Below, one piece after another: positions 6,463 to 10,807 of a stretch of DNA of 10,807 nt; within the stretch, counting starts at the first letter, position 1; each line of letters starts with the position of its first letter. The notes under the pieces were generated by a model, which did no database searches, was not told the DNA's origin, and saw only the letters and a list, made by a program, of their open reading frames with translations. The stretch comes from an uncultured Clostridia bacterium (GTDB taxonomy: Bacteria; Bacillota; Clostridia; Peptostreptococcales; Anaerovoracaceae): the NCBI GenBank assembly GCA_934277495.1, contig CAKQUI010000079.1, positions 1 to 10,807 on the forward strand. The letters are read 5' to 3'. The position numbers and the translations under genes were made by a program.

Positions 6463-9400
6463 TAAAAAGGGCATGATCAACATAACCGGAGCCTCAGACG
6501 GCAGGACAGCACCGGTCATAGCAGAAAAACTGAAACAAGCAAAGGGTCAGAGTCTGATTGTAGTACCTACACTTAACAAGGCAAAACGATTGGCGACGGA
6601 CCTTTCTTTTTTTGCTGAGCAGGATATATTCATACTTCAGCAGCAGGACGAATCGCTGGTACAGTATGACGTCAGAAGCAATGAAGCTGTCATCGACAGG
6701 ATGAATATAATAAAGCACCTTGTCAGCGGCGACAGATGCACAGTCATAGCACCGGTCACAGCAGCTGTGGCAAAGATGCCGCCGGCTGGCGTCTTCAGAG
6801 AAAACACCATAAGGATCAGTGCAGGAGATGACATATCACTGCCGGACATCCGGGAAAAACTCACATATATGGGATATGAGCGCAAGTCTCTGATAGAAGG
6901 GAAAGGCGAATACAGTATCCGTGGAGGCATAATAGACATCTTCACTCCGGACAGCGATCTGCCATGCAGGATAGAATTATTCGATACAGAGGTGGACTCC
7001 ATAAGGACTTTCGATACTATTTCCCAGAGATCCGTTGAAAATCTTGATGAGATCGTGATATACCAGTGCGTGCAGCTTGTAAGAGACAGAGAACTGTTCG
7101 GACATGCAGCGGCGTCGATAAAGAAGGCGTACGACAGGAACATAAGAAAACTCGAAAAAAAAGAAGCTGATGAGAATATACTGCAGAATCTGAGGCAGAG
7201 AAGAGATCAGCTTGCAGAACAGGCCGAGAACATGGTGAACGTGCAGTATCTTGAAACACTTCTGGGGTATTTCTATGATGAAATATCATATATCTGGGAC
7301 TATATGGACGATCCGCTGATTTTCATAGACGACCCTTCAAGGATACTGGAAAGCCTCCAGCTCCATGAAAAAGAAAGAGCAGACGATATAGATGCGCTTG
7401 TATCGTCAGGACGTGCAGTGGGAGACGATTTCAGGTATCTTTCGGGGCAGAGCGACTACTTCAGACTTTATGAGATGGAGGGATATATCTTTACACCTTT
7501 TGTTTCCACGATAAAAAATGCACCGTTCCTGAAGGAGCTTGTCAGTGTCAGCTGCCGTGCCACGCCGGCATACAACGGCAGACTGAATGTGCTGAAAAGC
7601 GACCTGGACGGCTATGTGAGACGTGGATACGATGTCACGATAGTTTGCAGCAGCGACGAACGTGTCAAAGGTATGGAGGATTTCCTTCAGCGTGAGAAGC
7701 TGCAGGGCAAAGTCAGCATACGCAAAGGCACCATCACAGGCGGAATGGAGTTTGCCGACCGCAAAGTGTGCTATATCTGGGAAGGCGATATATTCGGCGG
7801 ATACCGCAGGAGCCGCAGGAAGAAAAAGAAAAGCCGAGGGCAGCAGATAAAAAGTTTCACCGATGTCCAGACCGGCGATTACGTCGTGCATGAGACCCAC
7901 GGCATAGGCAAGTTCATGGGGATAGAGCAGCTTGTGGTACAGGGTGTGAAAAAAGACTACCTGAAAGTAAAATATGCCGGTGAGGATTCACTTTATATAC
8001 CGGTGGACCAGCTGAGCATACTGGAAAAGTATGTAGGCGGTGACGGGATAGCGCCAAAACTCAACAGGCTCTCGGGAAACGAATGGAAAGTCACAAAGGC
8101 AAAGGCCAAAGCTGCTGTAGACGATATGGCAGATGAGCTGATAAGAGTTTCTGCAGCCAGGATGAGCGAGAAAGGACACGCTTTTTCACCGGATACCCAG
8201 TGGCAGCACGATTTTGAAAACAGTTTCCCTTATGCGGAGACTGACGACCAGCTGAGGTGCATAGAGGAGATAAAGCATGACATGGAGAGCGAAGTGCCTA
8301 TGGACCGACTGCTCTGCGGTGATGTAGGTTTCGGCAAGACAGAAGTCGCAGCCAGAGCCATATTCAAATGCGTGGCAGACGGCAAACAGGCAGCAGTGCT
8401 GGTGCCGACGACACTTCTTGCCAGCCAGCATTACTACAACCTCAAGGACAGGTTCGAAAAATTCCCTTTCAAAGTGGAGATGCTGTCGAGATTCAGGAAC
8501 GCATCCCAGCAGAAAAAGATCCTGGAAGGACTTGAAGACGGCACGATAGACTTTGTGATAGGAACCCACAGACTTCTCTCAAAAGATGTGAAGTTCAGGG
8601 ATCTGGGACTTCTTGTAGTTGACGAGGAACAGAGATTCGGCGTGAAGCACAAGGAGCGGATAAAGCAGATACGAGAGAACGTGGACGTACTGACACTGTC
8701 GGCGACTCCGATACCGAGGACGCTTCATATGTCACTTTCAGGTATAAAGGACATGAGTACCATAGAGGAGCCGCCGGAGGACAGATATCCTGTGCAGACA
8801 TATGTAATGGAGCAGGACGATTACATCATAAGGGACGCCATAGAAAAGGAACTTTCAAGAGGCGGGCAGGTCTATGTGCTTTACAACAGAGTGGAGTCGA
8901 TAGAAAGGGTAGCCTCGGATATACAGCGTCTGGTGCCGGAGGCTTCTGTAGCTACAGGACACGGCAAGATGAGTGAAAAACAGCTGGAAAATGTCATCAT
9001 GGATTTTTCAGAAGGCGAATACAATGTGCTGGTATCCACGACGATAATAGAGTCGGGTATGGACATACCGAATGCCAACACCATGATAGTGCTGGATGCG
9101 GACAGGTTCGGTCTTGCACAGCTTTATCAGCTCAGAGGCCGTGTGGGAAGGTCAGGCCGTATGGCGTATGCGTATCTGATGTACAGAAAGGACAAGAGCC
9201 TTACTGAAATATCGGAGAAAAGACTTCGTGCTATAAAGGAATTTACAGAATTCGGCTCAGGTTTCAAGATAGCCATGAAGGATCTGGAGTTCAGAGGTGC
9301 AGGAAATCTTCTGGGGACAGAGCAGTCGGGGCATATGCTCAATATCGGATATGAACTGTACTGCAAGATGCTGGAAGAGGCAGTGAACCGCATTCAGGGA

Positions 9401-9871
9401 AAGGAAACACTGCCCCAGGCTGAAGAAACTGTATTCAGTCTTCCGATATCTGCTGTGATACCTGAAAGATATATAACAAACGAAGTGCTGAGACTTCAGA
9501 TGTACAAGAAAATATCAGTGATAGCCAGCGATGAGGATGAAGCGGAGATCATAGACGAACTCATCGACAGATTCGGAGATATCCCGCGGGATACCATGAA
9601 CCTGATAAAGATCTCGAAGATAAGATCCATGGCCGGGATGCTCGGCGTGAAGGAAATACTGCAGCAGGGGTACAAGATAATCTTCAGACTGTGGGAAAAC
9701 GTAAAACTCGATGCATCTGTCATGGCAGCACTGGTAGCTGAGTATGGTGGAAAAATGATGATAAACGGCGGCAGGGAACCTTATATACGCCTTACGATAA
9801 ACCGTGAGGAACCTGTAAGAGCTATCGAAGGCTTCCTGAGGATCGCCATGTCAGAAAAAAAGATGAACTGA
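6455..9871 (+). CDS. mfd: Transcription-repair coupling factor Mfd
   Basis: Mfd is an ATP-driven DNA translocase that pushes stalled RNA polymerase off DNA lesions and recruits UvrA. The 1138-residue protein has the full order: a UvrB-like N-terminal region with KGEYSIRGGIIDIF (about 150-163), a very basic linker (RRSRRKKKKSRG, about 450-461), the RNA polymerase-interacting domain starting near 470 with TGDYVVHETHGIGKF, the helicase core with Walker A GDVGFGKT (622-629), DEEQRFG (723-729), SATPIPRT, motif VI QLRGRVGRSGR (892-902), the translocation motif RGAGNLLGTEQSGH from R947, and the C-terminal UvrA-masking domain. The start is uncertain: GTG at 6455 overlaps the pth end and has AGGAG 15 bases upstream (GAGGGA is too close), while ATG at 6473 would drop six residues. 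Both give a normal protein. The overlap suggests translational coupling to pth. Confidence 0.98.
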   Translation: MTDKKGMINITGASDGRTAPVIAEKLKQAKGQSLIVVPTLNKAKRLATDLSFFAEQDIFILQQQDESLVQYDVRSNEAVIDRMNIIKHLVSGDRCTVIAPVTAAVAKMPPAGVFRENTIRISAGDDISLPDIREKLTYMGYERKSLIEGKGEYSIRGGIIDIFTPDSDLPCRIELFDTEVDSIRTFDTISQRSVENLDEIVIYQCVQLVRDRELFGHAAASIKKAYDRNIRKLEKKEADENILQNLRQRRDQLAEQAENMVNVQYLETLLGYFYDEISYIWDYMDDPLIFIDDPSRILESLQLHEKERADDIDALVSSGRAVGDDFRYLSGQSDYFRLYEMEGYIFTPFVSTIKNAPFLKELVSVSCRATPAYNGRLNVLKSDLDGYVRRGYDVTIVCSSDERVKGMEDFLQREKLQGKVSIRKGTITGGMEFADRKVCYIWEGDIFGGYRRSRRKKKKSRGQQIKSFTDVQTGDYVVHETHGIGKFMGIEQLVVQGVKKDYLKVKYAGEDSLYIPVDQLSILEKYVGGDGIAPKLNRLSGNEWKVTKAKAKAAVDDMADELIRVSAARMSEKGHAFSPDTQWQHDFENSFPYAETDDQLRCIEEIKHDMESEVPMDRLLCGDVGFGKTEVAARAIFKCVADGKQAAVLVPTTLLASQHYYNLKDRFEKFPFKVEMLSRFRNASQQKKILEGLEDGTIDFVIGTHRLLSKDVKFRDLGLLVVDEEQRFGVKHKERIKQIRENVDVLTLSATPIPRTLHMSLSGIKDMSTIEEPPEDRYPVQTYVMEQDDYIIRDAIEKELSRGGQVYVLYNRVESIERVASDIQRLVPEASVATGHGKMSEKQLENVIMDFSEGEYNVLVSTTIIESGMDIPNANTMIVLDADRFGLAQLYQLRGRVGRSGRMAYAYLMYRKDKSLTEISEKRLRAIKEFTEFGSGFKIAMKDLEFRGAGNLLGTEQSGHMLNIGYELYCKMLEEAVNRIQGKETLPQAEETVFSLPISAVIPERYITNEVLRLQMYKKISVIASDEDEAEIIDELIDRFGDIPRDTMNLIKISKIRSMAGMLGVKEILQQGYKIIFRLWENVKLDASVMAALVAEYGGKMMINGGREPYIRLTINREEPVRAIEGFLRIAMSEKKMN

Positions 9872-9886
9872 AGAAAGGAACGATCG

Positions 9887-10645
9887 ATGGTAAAAGTAGT
9901 GATAACAGCGCCGAGAGGTCATATGGACGGACTGATCACAGAAGAGGCGTGGAAGAGCAAAGATATAGAGATAGCAGGATGTGTTGGAACTCCCGGCAGG
10001 GATTACATCGGCAGTGATGTGGGACACGTTGTCAGCGGCATAAACTGCGAGACCGGAGCAAAAGTGTACGATGATATAGACGATATAATCGGTGAATGTG
10101 ATGTGGTGATAGATTTTTCAACAGTGGAGCTTTCCATGAAGGTGCTTGAAAGCTGCATCAGAGCCGGCAAGGCATATATCTGCGGCACTACAGGATTCAG
10201 TGACGAGCAGACAGCTAAGATACTGGCGGCAGGCAGCAGCATCCCGGTGCTCAAATCAGCAAATACATCATATGTGGTGACAGTGATGAAAAAACTTCTC
10301 GGTGAAGCGGCAGAAAAGCTGGGAGACAAATGCACCATAGAGATAATAGATATGCACAGTGAGGGAAAACTGGATGCGCCAAGCGGCACAGCTATCGAGC
10401 TGGCGCAGGAAATCGCAGAAAAGGCACCTGACAAGACATATGACGATATCACTTTCCACTCCATCCGTGCAGGCAACACGCCAAGTTCGCACCGTGTGAT
10501 CTTTGGATGCATGGGACAGAAGATGGAGATACTCCACGATGCATATGACTGGAGATGCTATGCTCTGGGAGCCTGTGATGCAGCAGTTTTCCTTGCAGGA
10601 AAAGCACCTGGAGTATACACCATGGATGATGTGGTGGGCATGTGA
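9887..10645 (+). CDS. dapB: 4-hydroxy-tetrahydrodipicolinate reductase, divergent
   Basis: DapB reduces the cyclic intermediate of the lysine and diaminopimelate pathway using NAD(P)H; diaminopimelate supplies both lysine and peptidoglycan. The 252-residue protein has the family core: VVIDFST (73-79), GTTGF (100-104), SANTSYV (124-130), HSEGKLDAPSGTA (157-169), RAG (194-196), H202 and the end segment GVYTMDDVV. Against E. coli, H159 and K163 are kept as H157 and K161, but H160 is Ser158. The nucleotide loop, normally G-x-x-G-R-M-G, reads TAPRGHMDG (7-15), keeping one glycine of three, and the acidic residue that contacts the cofactor ribose (E. coli E38) is Gly34. AGGA at 9876-9879 precedes the ATG by 7 bases, and the gene starts 15 bases after mfd, so it is probably the last gene of the operon. 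The name is secure at family level; activity and cofactor preference are less certain. Confidence 0.88.
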   Translation: MVKVVITAPRGHMDGLITEEAWKSKDIEIAGCVGTPGRDYIGSDVGHVVSGINCETGAKVYDDIDDIIGECDVVIDFSTVELSMKVLESCIRAGKAYICGTTGFSDEQTAKILAAGSSIPVLKSANTSYVVTVMKKLLGEAAEKLGDKCTIEIIDMHSEGKLDAPSGTAIELAQEIAEKAPDKTYDDITFHSIRAGNTPSSHRVIFGCMGQKMEILHDAYDWRCYALGACDAAVFLAGKAPGVYTMDDVVGM

Positions 10646-10686
10646 CAAGGCACTGCAGAGAGCATATCAAAATAAGCTGTATTCCC

Positions 10687-10715
10687 TTGACTTTTCAATG
10701 CTCAGCATATAAAAT
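10687..10715 (+). promoter_or_regulatory. Promoter of the T-box-controlled downstream gene
   Basis: TTGACT (10687-10692) and TAAAAT (10710-10715) are spaced 17 bases apart, each five of six matches to the housekeeping consensus. Transcription would begin near 10722, just before the T-box leader. An 11-base palindrome, ATGCTCAGCAT (10698-10708), fills much of the spacer. No intrinsic terminator is seen between the dapB stop (10645) and this promoter. Confidence 0.7.
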
Positions 10716-10721
10716 AAAAAG

Positions 10722-10807
10722 TACGATTTTAATATTCGGGCTGTGACGGAGACAGTAGCCCCGTGTAATATCCTTACAGAGAGACGCCTGTATGCTGAGA
10801 GGGCGGC
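10722..10807 (+). promoter_or_regulatory. T-box leader, 5' half of stem I, cut by window end
   Basis: T-box leaders sense uncharged tRNA and control aminoacyl-tRNA synthetase, amino-acid synthesis or transport genes. The conserved stem I landmarks appear in order: GACGGAGACAGTAG (10745-10758) with the AGTA motif of the specifier loop's 5' side, a small hairpin TGTAA/TTACA (10764-10768 with 10774-10778), the CAGAGAG box (10777-10783), and a distal loop containing TGCTGAGAG (10792-10800) closed by CGCC (10785-10788) with GGCG (10802-10805). The 3' strand of stem I, the specifier codon, the T-box sequence itself and the terminator all lie beyond the window, so the amino acid sensed and the controlled gene cannot be told. 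Confidence 0.85.

Noticed and set aside
10701..10799. Nine-base complement between 10701-10709 and 10791-10799 (CTCAGCATA with TATGCTGAG)
   Set aside because: The first copy lies upstream of the likely transcription start, so it would not be in the RNA, and the second is the conserved T-box distal loop. It is probably coincidence.

Overview
The window looks like core chromosome from a low-to-mid GC, Gram-positive Firmicute, most likely of class Clostridia. The evidence is the relatives that each protein resembles, strong purine-rich ribosome binding sites, frequent ATA (Ile) and AGA/AGG (Arg) codons, a SpoVG gene, a Bacillus-type PurR and a T-box leader. A family such as Anaerovoracaceae (Mogibacterium and relatives) is possible, but this is only an impression from composition and gene order. 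Nothing looks mobile: there is no insertion sequence, phage gene, tRNA, rRNA or CRISPR array. No gene-free stretch exceeds 300 bases.

Layout. Bases 1-1257 hold the 3' part of pyruvate kinase (+), cut by the window edge. A hairpin at 1268-1321, probably a two-way terminator, separates it from two minus-strand genes, spoVG (1336-1632) and purR (1737-2546). A 188-base divergent region (2547-2734) carries a good purR promoter overlapped by an inverted repeat that may be the PurR operator. From 2735 to 10645 there is one plus-strand run with gaps of 47 bases or less: murC, a stand-alone GlmU acetyltransferase domain, prs, pth, mfd and dapB. After dapB come a near-consensus promoter and the first half of a T-box stem I, which runs off the window end.

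How it fits together. purR-spoVG-glmU-prs-pth-mfd is the ancient Bacillus/Clostridium cluster, here split by strand, with murC at the head of the plus-strand run and dapB at its end. Prs makes PRPP, the ligand PurR senses. MurC, GlmU and DapB all feed peptidoglycan precursor synthesis. Pth and Mfd are translation and transcription-repair housekeeping. 

Most of the window is ordinary. The points worth a second look are the GlmU that lacks its uridyltransferase half yet keeps a complete acetyltransferase active site, a DapB with a changed cofactor-binding loop and one missing active-site histidine, the likely PurR operator, the strand rearrangement, and the T-box whose specifier lies just outside the window.
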